The translations under genes and the position numbers were made by a program. Under the pieces are notes generated by a model. That model was not told the origin of the DNA, did no database searches, and worked only from the letters and a program-made list of their open reading frames with translations. A stretch of 64,000 nucleotides of DNA from Massilia frigida (GTDB taxonomy: Bacteria; Pseudomonadota; Gammaproteobacteria; Burkholderiales; Burkholderiaceae_D), in the NCBI RefSeq assembly GCF_011682175.1, contig NZ_WHJG01000037.1:1-64000 (forward strand), given 5' to 3'. Positions 36,522 through 48,834 of the stretch are shown here, in pieces (position 1 is the first letter of the stretch; every line of letters begins with the position of its first letter).

Positions 36522-38453
36522 ATGCTATTTCCAACTGAATTCGACGTCATCGTCGTCGGCGGCGGCCATGCCGGCACCGAGGCTGCGCTCGCTTCTGCCC
36601 GCATGGGCCAGAAGACACTGCTGCTCACCCACAACATCGAAACGCTCGGCCAGATGTCTTGCAACCCGTCTATCGGCGGGATCGGCAAGGGACACCTGGT
36701 CAAGGAAGTCGACGCCATGGGCGGCGCCATGGCGATCGCCACGGACGAATCCGGTATCCAGTTTCGTATCCTTAACTCGTCCAAAGGCCCGGCCGTACGC
36801 GCCACCCGCGCGCAAGCGGACCGCATCCTGTACAAGCAGGCGATCCGCTCGCGCCTGGAAAACCAGCCGAACCTGTGGCTGTTCCAGCAGGCGGTCGACG
36901 ACCTGATGCTCGAAGGCGACCGCGTGGTCGGCGCCGTCACCCAGATCGGCATCAAATTCCGCGCCCGAGCGGTGGTGCTGACGGCTGGCACTTTCCTCGA
37001 TGGGAAGATCCACGTCGGCCTGCAAAACTACTCCGCCGGCCGCGCTGGCGATCCGCCTGCAATCTCGCTGTCGGCGCGCCTGAAGGAAATGAAGCTGCCG
37101 CAAGGGCGCCTCAAGACTGGCACGCCGCCGCGTATCGATGGCCGCAGCATCGACTTTTCGCAAATGTCCGAGCAGCCGGGCGACCTCGATCCGGTGCCGG
37201 TGTTCTCGGTCATGGGTAACACCGCCATGCACCCGCGCCAGGTCCCGTGCTGGGTGACGCACACGAATGCGCAGACGCACGACATCATCCGTGCCGGCCT
37301 GGACCGCAGCCCGATGTATACCGGCGTGATCGAGGGCGTCGGCCCGCGCTACTGCCCGTCGATCGAAGACAAGATCCACCGCTTCTCCGGCAAGGAATCG
37401 CACCAGATTTTCCTGGAGCCGGAAGGCTTGACGACCAACGAATTCTATCCAAACGGTATCTCGACCAGCCTGCCGTTCGACGTGCAGATCGCCCTGGTAC
37501 GCTCGATGAAGGGCATGGAAAACGCCTTCATCCTGCGTCCGGGCTATGCCATCGAATACGATTATTTCGACCCGCGCGGCCTGAAAACCTCGCTCGAAAC
37601 CAAGGCCGTACAGGGCTTGTTCTTTGCCGGCCAGATCAACGGCACCACCGGTTACGAAGAAGCGGCGGCGCAGGGCATGCTGGCCGGAATCAACGCCGCG
37701 CTGCTGACCAAGGGCAGTGAAGCGTGGGTTCCGGGCCGTTCCGAAGCCTACCTTGGCGTGCTGGTCGACGACCTCACCACCCAGGGCGTGGCCGAGCCGT
37801 ATCGCATGTTCACCAGCCGCGCCGAGTTCCGCCTGAGCCTGCGTGAGGACAATGCCGACATGCGCCTGACTGACATCGGCCGCAAACTCGGCTGCGTGGG
37901 CGATGCCCAGTGGGAGGCATTCGAGCGCAAGCGCGAAGCTGTCGCTGTCGAACTGGAGCGCCTGCGCACGACCTGGGTAAACCCGCGCATCCTCGCCAGC
38001 GCCGAATCGGAGCGCGTGATCGGCCAGGCCATCGAGCGCGAATACTCGCTGGCCGACCTGCTGCGCCGTCCGGGCGTGGACTATGAAAAGCTGATGGGCC
38101 TGTCCGGCGTGGATGGCCAGGTGCTGGCCGGTCCGGGCGTCGACGATCCCGCAGTCAAGGAACAGGTCGAAATCCAGCTCAAATACGCCGGCTATATCGA
38201 CCGCCAGGCCAAGGAAGTGGAGCGTCACGACCACTACGAAAACCTCAAGTTGCCGGCCGGATTCGACTATCTCGACATCACCGCGCTGTCGATCGAGGTG
38301 CGTCAGAAGCTCGACAAGCAGCGTCCTGAAACGCTGGGGCAGGCATCCCGCATCTCGGGCGTGACGCCGGCGGCGATCTCGCTGCTGCTGGTGCATTTGA
38401 AAAAACGTGGCGCCAAAGGCTTTGCCACCCTCAACGAGGAGTTGGCAGGATGA
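36522..38453 (+). CDS. mnmG: tRNA uridine-5-carboxymethylaminomethyl modification enzyme MnmG (GidA)
   Basis: MnmG, together with MnmE, installs the cmnm5 group at U34 of certain tRNAs, using FAD and a folate carbon. The 643-residue length is usual. The FAD motif is [21 protein letters not shown], followed by [21 protein letters not shown] and, in the middle, [10 protein letters not shown] and [16 protein letters not shown]. It heads mnmG-rsmG-parA-parB, a cluster found near the replication origin in very many bacteria. Its last bases overlap rsmG (ATGA). Confidence 0.98.
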   Translation: MLFPTEFDVIVVGGGHAGTEAALASARMGQKTLLLTHNIETLGQMSCNPSIGGIGKGHLVKEVDAMGGAMAIATDESGIQFRILNSSKGPAVRATRAQADRILYKQAIRSRLENQPNLWLFQQAVDDLMLEGDRVVGAVTQIGIKFRARAVVLTAGTFLDGKIHVGLQNYSAGRAGDPPAISLSARLKEMKLPQGRLKTGTPPRIDGRSIDFSQMSEQPGDLDPVPVFSVMGNTAMHPRQVPCWVTHTNAQTHDIIRAGLDRSPMYTGVIEGVGPRYCPSIEDKIHRFSGKESHQIFLEPEGLTTNEFYPNGISTSLPFDVQIALVRSMKGMENAFILRPGYAIEYDYFDPRGLKTSLETKAVQGLFFAGQINGTTGYEEAAAQGMLAGINAALLTKGSEAWVPGRSEAYLGVLVDDLTTQGVAEPYRMFTSRAEFRLSLREDNADMRLTDIGRKLGCVGDAQWEAFERKREAVAVELERLRTTWVNPRILASAESERVIGQAIEREYSLADLLRRPGVDYEKLMGLSGVDGQVLAGPGVDDPAVKEQVEIQLKYAGYIDRQAKEVERHDHYENLKLPAGFDYLDITALSIEVRQKLDKQRPETLGQASRISGVTPAAISLLLVHLKKRGAKGFATLNEELAG

Positions 38454-39106
38454 AGTTTTTCGACCGTAACGCCATTGCGCCCGTGCTGGCCAATGGCATC
38501 AAGGAACTCAAGCTCGACCTGAACGAACAGCAGCACGGGCAATTGCTCGACTACCTGGCCCTGCTGGCCAAGTGGAACTCGGTGTACAACCTGACCTCGG
38601 TGCGCGATCCCATGCAGATGGTGACCCACCATGCGCTCGATTCGCTGGCTGCGGTCTCGGCGTTCGAGGGTGCCGTCCGCGTGCTCGACGTGGGCGCGGG
38701 GGGCGGCTTGCCTGGCATCGTGCTCGCCATCGCGCGGCCAGACATGAAAGTGGCCCTGATCGATACCGTGCACAAGAAGACAGCCTTCCTCACGCAAGTC
38801 AAAGCCGAACTGGGCCTGGCCAATGTCACTGTGCACACGGCGCGCGTGGAGCAGTTGCAGGTGCCGCACAAATTCGACGTCATCACCTCGCGCGCTTTTG
38901 CCGACCTGTCCGACTTCGTCAATTGGTCGGGACACCTGCTGGCCGAGGGCGGCAAATTCATCGCCCTCAAAGGCACGGCGCCGGCGGACGAACAGGAACG
39001 GCTGCCGGGCGACTGGAAAGTGAGCCAATTGCGGGCTATCCAGGTTCCAGGACTGCAGGCGGAGCGGCATCTCGTTTTTATCGAGAAGAACCAACAAACA
39101 GTATAA
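38450..39106 (+). CDS. rsmG: 16S rRNA (guanine(527)-N(7))-methyltransferase RsmG (GidB)
   Basis: RsmG methylates G527 of 16S rRNA with SAM; loss gives low-level streptomycin resistance in other bacteria. The 218-residue protein has [12 protein letters not shown], the SAM motif [20 protein letters not shown] and [15 protein letters not shown]. Its start overlaps the mnmG stop. Confidence 0.97.
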   Translation: MKFFDRNAIAPVLANGIKELKLDLNEQQHGQLLDYLALLAKWNSVYNLTSVRDPMQMVTHHALDSLAAVSAFEGAVRVLDVGAGGGLPGIVLAIARPDMKVALIDTVHKKTAFLTQVKAELGLANVTVHTARVEQLQVPHKFDVITSRAFADLSDFVNWSGHLLAEGGKFIALKGTAPADEQERLPGDWKVSQLRAIQVPGLQAERHLVFIEKNQQTV

Positions 39107-39185
39107 ATCAAATAAACGATTTATATTAAGCAAACTATATAAATCGAATAAACGATTTATACGATTAAAACAGTATAAATCGTTT
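39102..39185. promoter_or_regulatory. repeated AT-rich palindromes upstream of parA
   Basis: Two 24-bp near-identical palindromic units lie at 39102-39125 and 39138-39161, exactly 36 bp apart. Each has TATAAATC on the left and GATTTATA on the right; the second has a perfect 9-bp inverted arm (TATAAATCG/CGATTTATA). A half-unit TATAAATCGTTT follows at 39174-39185. The block overlaps the rsmG stop codon and ends 25 bp before parA. It looks like an operator, possibly for ParA/ParB autoregulation, with a promoter embedded in it. Confidence 0.6.
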
Positions 39186-39210
39186 GCATCAAACTATCAT
39201 AAGAGCATAC

Positions 39211-39981
39211 ATGGCGAAAATATTTTGCGTTGCAAATCAAAAGGGCGGCGTAGGCAAGACCACCACCAGCGTCAACCTGTCAGCGGGCCTGGCCAAACTG
39301 GACCAGCGCGTGCTGCTCGTCGACCTGGACCCGCAGGGCAACGCGACCATGGGCGCCGGCATCAACAAGGCGGGCCTGAAGGCATCGACCTATGAAGTGC
39401 TGCTGGGCGAGGCCGATGTGAGCACGGCGCGCACGCGCTCGGAAGCGGGGCGCTTCGACGTGCTGCCCTCGAACCGCGAGCTGGCCGGCGCCGAAGTCGA
39501 GATGGTCGAACTGGAACACCGCGAGCGCCGCCTGAAGGATGCGCTGGCGTCGGTCGACAAGGAATACGACTTCATCCTGATCGACTGCCCGCCAGCCCTG
39601 TCGATGCTGACCCTGAACGGCTTGTGCGCCGCACACGGCGTCATCATCCCGATGCAGTGCGAGTACTACGCGCTGGAAGGCTTGTCGGATCTGGTCAACA
39701 CCATCAAGAAGGTGCATGCCAACCTGAACACCGACCTGAAGATCATTGGTCTCTTGCGCGTGATGTTCGATCCGCGCATGACCTTGTCGCAGCAGGTATC
39801 GGCCCAGCTGGAGCAGCACTTCGGCGACAAGGTCTTCAACACCATCATCCCGCGCAATGTGCGCCTGGCCGAAGCGCCGTCGTACGGCGTGCCGGGCGTG
39901 GTGTTCGATCCGTCCTCGAAAGGGGCGCAGGCCTACATCGCCTTTGGCGCCGAGATGGTCGAACGCATCAAAACAATGTAA
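39211..39981 (+). CDS. parA: chromosome-partitioning ATPase ParA (Soj)
   Basis: ParA binds DNA in its ATP form and is released by ParB, which moves the duplicated origin regions apart. The 256-residue protein starts MAKIFCVANQKGGVGKTTT, with the deviant Walker A KGGVGKTTT, and has DFILIDCPPALSMLTLNGL as Walker B region. An upstream in-frame TTG (39184) is disfavoured. parB follows after 19 bp. Confidence 0.97.
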   Translation: MAKIFCVANQKGGVGKTTTSVNLSAGLAKLDQRVLLVDLDPQGNATMGAGINKAGLKASTYEVLLGEADVSTARTRSEAGRFDVLPSNRELAGAEVEMVELEHRERRLKDALASVDKEYDFILIDCPPALSMLTLNGLCAAHGVIIPMQCEYYALEGLSDLVNTIKKVHANLNTDLKIIGLLRVMFDPRMTLSQQVSAQLEQHFGDKVFNTIIPRNVRLAEAPSYGVPGVVFDPSSKGAQAYIAFGAEMVERIKTM

Positions 39982-40000
39982 ACGAAGGCATTCAAGAATC

Positions 40001-40879
40001 ATGGCAACCAAAAAACTCAAAGGGCTCGGTCGCGGGCTCGACGCGCTGCTGGGCGGCGATGGCGAGGGCGCCAAGCCCGATACGCCGTCCACGCTGGCGG
40101 TGCACCAGATGCAGGCCGGTAAATACCAGCCGCGCACGCGCATGGATGAAGGTGCGCTGAACGAACTGGCGGCGTCGATCAAAACCCAGGGCATCATGCA
40201 GCCGGTGCTGGTGCGCCCGATCGGGCAGGACACCCTGACTGGCGCGGTGCGCTACGAGATCATCGCCGGCGAACGGCGCTTCCGCGCGGCCCAACTGGCC
40301 GGGCTGAACGACATCCCGGTGCTGGTGCGCGATGTGGACGACCAAGCCGCCGCCGCGATGGCGCTGATCGAGAACATCCAGCGCGAGGATCTCAATCCCC
40401 TGGAAGAAGCGCAGGGAATTCATCGCCTGATCTCGGACTTCAATTTCACGCACGAGCAGGCGGCGACGGCGGTGGGGCGCTCGCGCAGCGCGGTATCGAA
40501 CCTGCTGCGTCTGATGAACCTGGCGGCACCGGTGCAAACCCTGCTGATGGCGGGCGACGTGGACATGGGTCACGCGCGCGCGCTGCTGGCGGTCGACCCG
40601 GCCAGCCAGATCAGCCTGGCCAACCAGGTGGTGGCCAAGCGCCTGTCGGTACGCGAAACCGAAAAGCTGGTGGCCAGGGAGTTGGAAGAGCAGAACAATC
40701 CAGCCACTGTGCGCCAGAAGGAAAAATCGGGCGATATCACCCGGCTGGAAGAAGAGCTGTCCGACAAGCTGGCCACCCCGGTCTTGTTCAAGATGGGGGC
40801 GAAGGGCAGGGGACAGATGATCATCGATTTCGCCGATCTCGATATCCTGGACGGCGTACTGGCGCGTTTGCGGGCGTAA
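40001..40879 (+). CDS. parB: chromosome-partitioning protein ParB (Spo0J)
   Basis: ParB binds parS, clamps and slides on DNA as a CTP-dependent switch, and stimulates ParA. The 292-residue protein has the N-terminal ParA-contact region KLKGLGRGLDALLGG, the CTP-binding segment with AGERRFRAAQLAG and LIENIQREDLNPLEEAQG, the parS-reading helix-turn-helix HEQAATAVGRSRSAVSNLLRLM, and a C-terminal dimer domain. Its target sites lie 3.5 to 8 kb upstream. Confidence 0.97.
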   Translation: MATKKLKGLGRGLDALLGGDGEGAKPDTPSTLAVHQMQAGKYQPRTRMDEGALNELAASIKTQGIMQPVLVRPIGQDTLTGAVRYEIIAGERRFRAAQLAGLNDIPVLVRDVDDQAAAAMALIENIQREDLNPLEEAQGIHRLISDFNFTHEQAATAVGRSRSAVSNLLRLMNLAAPVQTLLMAGDVDMGHARALLAVDPASQISLANQVVAKRLSVRETEKLVARELEEQNNPATVRQKEKSGDITRLEEELSDKLATPVLFKMGAKGRGQMIIDFADLDILDGVLARLRA

Positions 40880-41358
40880 GTTACCCCAACATCGTTGTTC
40901 CCACCTCCACCCTCGTCGTTCCCGCGCCAAGGCGGCACTCGGCGGGAACCCAAGTCCGTCGCATCGTTGTTGGCGGCTCACATAAACTTGGGTTCCCGCC
41001 CCATTGGGGCCTTGGGGGGTCAACCTCCGCCGGCCGCTGTGTTTTGGGCGCCAAACAAATTGGGGGCAGGGCTTGGGGTCCCGCCTGCGCGGGAAGTCGT
41101 TTCTGGCAATGCCAGGAACGACGGGCCATAACCTCCCAGGTAATTGCCCCCTCCCCACCACGCGCCTACGATATAACTGTACCCCGCGCCAGCAGCCGGC
41201 AAGCCGCCCCACCACCCGCCCGCGCGACCATTATCACGCAAGACGTTGCTTCTAGTTAACTTTTAACAAGGAGGACCAGTTCGCCCCCGTTTCGTGCAGA
41301 TTGCAGAAAAATGCGTGGTTTTTGGACACAATCGCGTTCATTCACAGTGCAGCAACGT
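40880..41358. repeat. intergenic region with several REP-like palindromes
   Basis: This gap between parB and the atp promoter has no gene. A 15-bp arm GGCGGGAACCCAAGT (40941-40955) is repeated in inverted orientation at 40986-41000. A 27-bp near-perfect palindrome lies at 41096-41122 (GTCGTTTCTGGCA ... TGCCAGGAACGAC), matching the structure at 9599-9626. Further CGTCGTTCCCGCG and CCGCCTGCGCGGG segments belong to the same family. The block probably insulates parB from the atp operon. Confidence 0.6.
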
Positions 41359-41388
41359 TTGACGCACGCAAGCATAAGCACTTATAAT
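41359..41388 (+). promoter_or_regulatory. sigma-70 promoter of the atp operon
   Basis: TTGACG (41359-41364) and TATAAT (41383-41388) are separated by 18 bp, close to the ideal sigma-70 arrangement, about 65 bp before atpI. Confidence 0.8.
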
Positions 41389-41454
41389 CCCGCTGATTCA
41401 CATAATTCAGACACCGAAACACGGCACTTATATGGCTGGCGCAAGGAATACAAC

Positions 41455-41793
41455 ATGTTGCGCTTAGTCTCCCTGCAATTGATGGTAACAGTCGCTGCTG
41501 GCCTTATCGCCGCGCTTCTGGGGGGATGGGCTGCGATGTTGTCGGCGGTGTTCGGCGGATTGTGTTGTGTCTTGCCCAATGCCGTTTTCGCGTTGCGCCT
41601 GTTCGCCAATACGAAGAAACCAGGTGGGGCCGACCCGATATCGTTTTTTATCTGGGAATTCATAAAGATTGCTTTGACGGTGGCGCTGATTGCCGCGACC
41701 TTCTCGCTGTACCGCGACTTGAATGTGTTCGCCATGATTGGCGGCTTCATCGTGGCGCTGAAAAGTTACATATTCTTAATATTTAGGCACTGA
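41455..41793 (+). CDS. atpI: ATP synthase accessory protein AtpI
   Basis: AtpI is a small inner-membrane protein that helps assemble the c-ring and the F-type ATP synthase. From ATG 41455, with AAGGA upstream, it has 112 residues and four hydrophobic segments. It is the first gene of atpIBEFHAGDC and ends just before atpB. Confidence 0.9.
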   Translation: MLRLVSLQLMVTVAAGLIAALLGGWAAMLSAVFGGLCCVLPNAVFALRLFANTKKPGGADPISFFIWEFIKIALTVALIAATFSLYRDLNVFAMIGGFIVALKSYIFLIFRH

Positions 41794-41794
41794 C

Positions 41795-42634
41795 ATGACG
41801 AGTCCAACACTTGAAGCCGGCGCAGCACACGCGCAGACTGCATCAGAATACATCAAGCACCACCTGGGTCACTTTTCGACCAAGCATCAGGAAAATGTGG
41901 TCGATTTCTCCATTATCAATATGGACACCATGTTTTGGTCGATCGCCATGGGCATTCTTGGCTGCCTGATCATGTGGATGGCGGCCCGCAAGGCCACCTC
42001 CGGCGTGCCGACCCGCTTCCAGGCGGCCGTTGAAATGGTGTTCGAGATGGTCGACAACCAGGCCAAGGGCATCGTGCATGGCGACCGCAGCTTCATCGCG
42101 CCGCTGGCACTGACGGTGTTCGTCTGGGTTGCACTGATGAATTCGCTGGACTTCTTGCCGGTCGATCTGTTCTCCGGCCTGTTCAAGCTGCTGGGCATCG
42201 AACATATTTTCCCGTATCACCGTGTGGTGCCAACCGCCGACCTGAACGGCTCGCTGGGCATCGCCCTGGGCGTGTTCGCACTGATGATCTACTACAGCAT
42301 CAAGATCAAGGGTTTCGGCGGCTGGATTCACGAACTGTTTTCCGCGCCATTCGGCATTGCCATGGCGCCGTTCAACCTGCTGTTGAACATCATCGAGTAC
42401 GCAGCAAAAACCGTGTCGCTCGGCATGCGACTGTTCGGCAACATGTTTGCTGGCGAACTGCTGTTCCTGTTGATCGCTTTGTTGGGTGCGATGGCTACGA
42501 CGTTTGGCTTTGTCGGCCACGTCATCGCCGGTTCGGTCTGGGCTATTTTCCACATCCTGATCGTGTTCCTGCAGGCGTTCATTTTCATGATGCTGACCCT
42601 GGTGTACCTGGGCCAGGCGCATGAAGGTCACTGA
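41795..42634 (+). CDS. atpB: ATP synthase F0 subunit a
   Basis: Subunit a forms the proton half-channels facing the c-ring. The 279-residue protein has five to six membrane segments. The essential Arg is in [16 protein letters not shown] (about residue 211), and the C-terminal helix is [14 protein letters not shown]. The start follows the atpI stop by one base. Confidence 0.97.
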   Translation: MTSPTLEAGAAHAQTASEYIKHHLGHFSTKHQENVVDFSIINMDTMFWSIAMGILGCLIMWMAARKATSGVPTRFQAAVEMVFEMVDNQAKGIVHGDRSFIAPLALTVFVWVALMNSLDFLPVDLFSGLFKLLGIEHIFPYHRVVPTADLNGSLGIALGVFALMIYYSIKIKGFGGWIHELFSAPFGIAMAPFNLLLNIIEYAAKTVSLGMRLFGNMFAGELLFLLIALLGAMATTFGFVGHVIAGSVWAIFHILIVFLQAFIFMMLTLVYLGQAHEGH

Positions 42635-42671
42635 TCGGCACAGCTCGAACAGAATCGAAACATAGTAGTAG

Positions 42672-42974
<303 letters not shown>

Positions 42975-43053
42975 TTTTCGTTCGGCACTTCGCTGGTTAT
43001 GAATTGCCGAACCTTCCGGGTTCGGCATCCGTTTTTGTAAGAAGGAAAACACC

Positions 43054-43524
43054 GTGAACTTAAACGCAACCCTGTTTGCCCAGTTCGTGGTCTTCTTCAT
43101 CCTGGCTGGTTTCACGATGAAATTCGTGTGGCCCCCACTGATGAAAGCGCTCGACGAGCGCATCCAGAGGATCTCGAACGGCCTGGCCGCAGCTGACCGC
43201 GGCAAGGAAGAAATGCAGAAAGCCCACGAGCAAGTCCAGAAAGACCTGGCCGCTGCCCGTGACGAAGGTCAAAAGCGTATCAGCGACGCCGACAAGCGCG
43301 CCGCCATGATCCTCGACGATGCCAAGAAAGCAGCTGCTGAAGAAGCGGCCCGCATCATCGCATCCGCCAAGGCAGATGCCGAGCAACAGGTTAACCGTGC
43401 GCGCGAAGAACTGCGTGGCCAGGTCGCTGCCCTCGCCGTCAAAGGCGCCGAGCAGATCCTCAAGCGCGAAGTGAACGCAGCGGCCCACGCCGACCTGCTG
43501 ACGCAGTTGTCGGTCGAGCTGTAA
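43054..43524 (+). CDS. atpF: ATP synthase F0 subunit b
   Basis: Subunit b is the peripheral stalk: one N-terminal membrane helix ([27 protein letters not shown]) followed by a long charged coiled coil. It has 156 residues and starts at GTG 43054 behind AGAAGGAAA. atpH follows after two bases. Confidence 0.97.
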   Translation: MNLNATLFAQFVVFFILAGFTMKFVWPPLMKALDERIQRISNGLAAADRGKEEMQKAHEQVQKDLAAARDEGQKRISDADKRAAMILDDAKKAAAEEAARIIASAKADAEQQVNRAREELRGQVAALAVKGAEQILKREVNAAAHADLLTQLSVEL

Positions 43525-43526
43525 TC

Positions 43527-44060
43527 ATGGCCGAAATCGCAACCGTCGCCCGTCCTTACGCCGAAGCCCTGTACCGTGTTGCCCAGCAAGGCGACGTGGC
43601 GGCTTGGTCCGAAGTGTTGTCCGAGCTGGCCCAGCTCGGCGCTCACCACGATGTGCTGGCCTTCGCGGCCAACCCGAACGTGGTCGCCGCCGACGTTGCC
43701 GCGACCGTGGTGTCGCTGCTCAAGTCGCCGCTCACCGCGGAAGTGAACAACTTCGTTGCCATGCTGGTCGAAAACCACCGCGTGTCGCTGCTGCCGGAAA
43801 TCTACGCCCAGTTCCAGGTGCTCAAGAACACGAATGCCGGTGCCGCGGACGCCAACATCACCAGCGCCTTCGAGATTGCCCAGCCGCAGGTTGCGCAACT
43901 GGTCGCGACGCTGGAAAAGAAATTTGGCCGCAAGCTCAACCCAACGGTGACAGTGGATCCCTCGCTGATCGGTGGTGTGCGCGTGGTCGTCGGCGATGAA
44001 GTGCTCGATACCTCGGTACGCGCCAAGCTGCAACAGATGCATGTTGCGCTGACGACGTAA
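43527..44060 (+). CDS. atpH: ATP synthase F1 subunit delta
   Basis: Subunit delta joins the peripheral stalk to the alpha3beta3 head. The 177-residue protein starts [19 protein letters not shown] and ends with the conserved [28 protein letters not shown]. The gene lies between atpF and atpA. Confidence 0.97.
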   Translation: MAEIATVARPYAEALYRVAQQGDVAAWSEVLSELAQLGAHHDVLAFAANPNVVAADVAATVVSLLKSPLTAEVNNFVAMLVENHRVSLLPEIYAQFQVLKNTNAGAADANITSAFEIAQPQVAQLVATLEKKFGRKLNPTVTVDPSLIGGVRVVVGDEVLDTSVRAKLQQMHVALTT

Positions 44061-44138
44061 CGCGCCTGTCGTCACGACCCGCACTGCGCCGGCGTCTACG
44101 CCCTTGCCTTACGCATCAAGAAACTATTAGGAGTTAGC

Positions 44139-45680
44139 ATGCAACTTAATTCATCTGAAATCAGCGAACTGATCAAAAGCCGGATCCAAGGCCTCGAAGG
44201 TTCGGCTGATATTCGCAATCAGGGCACGGTAATCTCCGTAGCCGACGGTATCTGCCGTATCCATGGCCTGTCGGACGTGATGCAGGGCGAGATGCTGGAA
44301 TTCCCGGGCAACACCTTCGGCCTGGCGATGAACCTCGAGCGCGACTCCGTCGGCGCCGTGATTCTGGGTGCTTACGAGCACATTTCCGAAGGCGATACCG
44401 TCAAGACCACCGGCCGCATCCTGGAAGTGCCAATCGGTCCTGAACTCAAGGGCCGTGTTGTCAACGCCCTGGGCCAGCCGATCGACGGCAAGGGTCCTGT
44501 CAACGCCAAGCTGACCGCCGCGATCGAAAAAATCGCACCGGGCGTGATCGCCCGCGAATCCGTGTCGCAGCCAATGCAGACCGGTTTGAAGTCGATCGAC
44601 TCGATGGTACCGATCGGCCGTGGCCAGCGCGAGCTGATCATTGGTGACCGCCAGACCGGTAAATCGGCTGTCGCGATCGATGCGATCATCAACCAGAAGG
44701 GCCAGAACATGACGTGTATCTACGTCGCGATCGGCCAGAAGGCATCGACCATCAAGAACATCGTGCGCTCGCTCGAGACGCACGGCGCGATGGAATACAC
44801 CATCGTCGTCGCAGCATCGGCTTCCGAGTCGGCTGCCATGCAATACATTTCCGCGTACTCCGGTTGCGCCATGGGCGAATACTTCCGTGACCGCGGCGAA
44901 GACGCACTGATCGTCTACGATGACCTGTCCAAGCAAGCTGTTGCTTACCGTCAGATCTCGCTGCTGCTGCGCCGTCCACCAGGCCGCGAAGCCTACCCTG
45001 GCGACGTGTTCTACCTGCACAGCCGTCTGCTCGAGCGCGCAGCACGCGTGAACGCAAAATACGTCGAAGACTTCACCGGTGGCGCCGTCAAGGGCAAGAC
45101 CGGTTCGCTGACCGCACTGCCGATCATCGAAACCCAGGCTGGCGACGTTTCCGCGTTCGTGCCGACCAACGTGATTTCGATTACCGACGGCCAGATCTTC
45201 CTGGACACCTCGCTGTTCAACTCGGGTATCCGTCCTGCGATTAACGCCGGTATTTCGGTATCGCGCGTCGGTGGCGCCGCCCAGACCAAGGTCATCAAAA
45301 ACCTGTCCGGCGGTATCCGTACCGACTTGGCGCAGTACCGTGAACTGGCTGCGTTCGCGCAGTTCGCTTCCGACCTGGACGAATCGACCCGCAAGCAGCT
45401 CGACCGTGGCGCCCGCGTCACCGAACTGCTCAAGCAGGCCCAGTATTCGCCAATGTCGATCTCGATCATGGCTGTAACCCTGTTCGCAGTGAACAAAGGT
45501 TACTTCGATGACGTGGAAGTGAAAAAAGTACTGGCATTCGAATCCGGTCTGCACGGCTACATGAAGACCAAGCAAGCTGCTCTCCTGGCCAAGATCGAAG
45601 AAACCAAGCAACTGGACAAGGATGGCGAAGCCGCCATGGCCGCAGCCATTGCTGACTTCAAGAAATCCGGCGCGTATTAA
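44139..45680 (+). CDS. atpA: ATP synthase F1 subunit alpha
   Basis: This is the non-catalytic nucleotide-binding subunit, 513 residues, as in E. coli. Walker A is GDRQTGKSA (about 169-177), and the family motif [17 protein letters not shown] is present near residue 365. It is followed by an unusual pair of hairpins before atpG. Confidence 0.98.
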   Translation: MQLNSSEISELIKSRIQGLEGSADIRNQGTVISVADGICRIHGLSDVMQGEMLEFPGNTFGLAMNLERDSVGAVILGAYEHISEGDTVKTTGRILEVPIGPELKGRVVNALGQPIDGKGPVNAKLTAAIEKIAPGVIARESVSQPMQTGLKSIDSMVPIGRGQRELIIGDRQTGKSAVAIDAIINQKGQNMTCIYVAIGQKASTIKNIVRSLETHGAMEYTIVVAASASESAAMQYISAYSGCAMGEYFRDRGEDALIVYDDLSKQAVAYRQISLLLRRPPGREAYPGDVFYLHSRLLERAARVNAKYVEDFTGGAVKGKTGSLTALPIIETQAGDVSAFVPTNVISITDGQIFLDTSLFNSGIRPAINAGISVSRVGGAAQTKVIKNLSGGIRTDLAQYRELAAFAQFASDLDESTRKQLDRGARVTELLKQAQYSPMSISIMAVTLFAVNKGYFDDVEVKKVLAFESGLHGYMKTKQAALLAKIEETKQLDKDGEAAMAAAIADFKKSGAY

Positions 45681-45688
45681 TCCTTGTG

Positions 45689-45775
45689 GGACGGACCTGC
45701 GCGCAGCGCAGGTCCGTCCTCAAGACTTAATAAGTTGTGGGAAGGACTTGAGCGTAGCGAAAGTCGGTCCTCAAC
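45689..45775 (+). repeat. two related hairpins between atpA and atpG
   Basis: The first is a perfect 14-bp stem with a GCA loop (45689-45719; left arm GGACGGACCTGCGC). The second, about 50 bp downstream (45734-45775), is a weaker relative: GTTGTGGGAAGGACTT pairs imperfectly with AAGTCGGTCCTCAAC. Both share the frame TTGTGGGA[C/A]GGAC ... GTCC[G]TCCTCAA, so they look like two copies of one element. No U-run follows, so transcription should continue. Confidence 0.75.
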
Positions 45776-45811
45776 ATGCTAAACGGCTGGAATCAAAAGG
45801 AGTAAGGACTC

Positions 45812-48120
<2,309 letters not shown>

Positions 48121-48176
48121 GACAGGCCAAGGCGCCGCGCTGAACCAGCGTGGCGCCGGAACCCGATAGGACACAC

Positions 48177-48599
48177 ATGGCAAACACATTTCACGTTGAC
48201 GTGGTATCGGCCGAAGCCAGTATTTTTTCGGGCGAAGCCGAGTTCGTCGCGTTGCCGGGTGAAGCAGGCGAGCTGGGGATTTATCCCAAGCACACCCCGC
48301 TGATCACGCGCATCAAGCCGGGTGCGGTACGGATCAAGGTGGCTGGCCAGGCCGAAGAAGAGTTCGTCTTCGTCGCTGGCGGCATCCTGGAAGTGCAGCC
48401 GAACGGCGTGACCGTGCTGGCAGACACCGCTATCCGCGGTGGCGACCTGGACGAAGCGAAAGCACTGGCCGCCAAAAAAGCGGCCGAAGAAGCAATGGTC
48501 AACAAAGAATCGAAGATCGACTACGCCAAGGCGCAAGCCGAGATGGCGGCCGCGATTGCCCAATTGCAGGCAATCCAGCGCTTCCGCAACAAGCGTTAA
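48177..48599 (+). CDS. atpC: ATP synthase F1 subunit epsilon
   Basis: Subunit epsilon binds gamma and inhibits ATP hydrolysis. The 140-residue protein begins [28 protein letters not shown] and has the beta-sandwich followed by a helical hairpin. ATG 48177 with GATAGGA upstream is preferred to an in-frame start at 48150. It is the last gene of the operon. Confidence 0.96.
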   Translation: MANTFHVDVVSAEASIFSGEAEFVALPGEAGELGIYPKHTPLITRIKPGAVRIKVAGQAEEEFVFVAGGILEVQPNGVTVLADTAIRGGDLDEAKALAAKKAAEEAMVNKESKIDYAKAQAEMAAAIAQLQAIQRFRNKR

Positions 48600-48616
48600 G
48601 CTAGGCGGTAACAGAC

Positions 48617-48642
48617 AAAAAGGCAGCTTCGGCTGCCTTTTT
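48617..48642 (+). terminator. intrinsic terminator of the atp operon
   Basis: AAAAAGGCAGC and GCTGCCTTTTT form an 11-bp stem with a TTCG loop, 18 bp after atpC. Confidence 0.95.
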
Positions 48643-48834
48643 CCGTTAACCGCCCAGTCGCAGGCTGCGCGCGGAATGAAGGCGCGGACTTGTGAGTATT
48701 GGTTCACAATGCCTTTTTACCATTATCATCATGTTATATACTTTCGTTTTTGCCAAGTAAGGTAAAGCCGGATTGTCCATGTCCTGTGCCCGACCCACAC
48801 GAGGTTCACTGTTGCATCGTCCCACAGGAAATGT

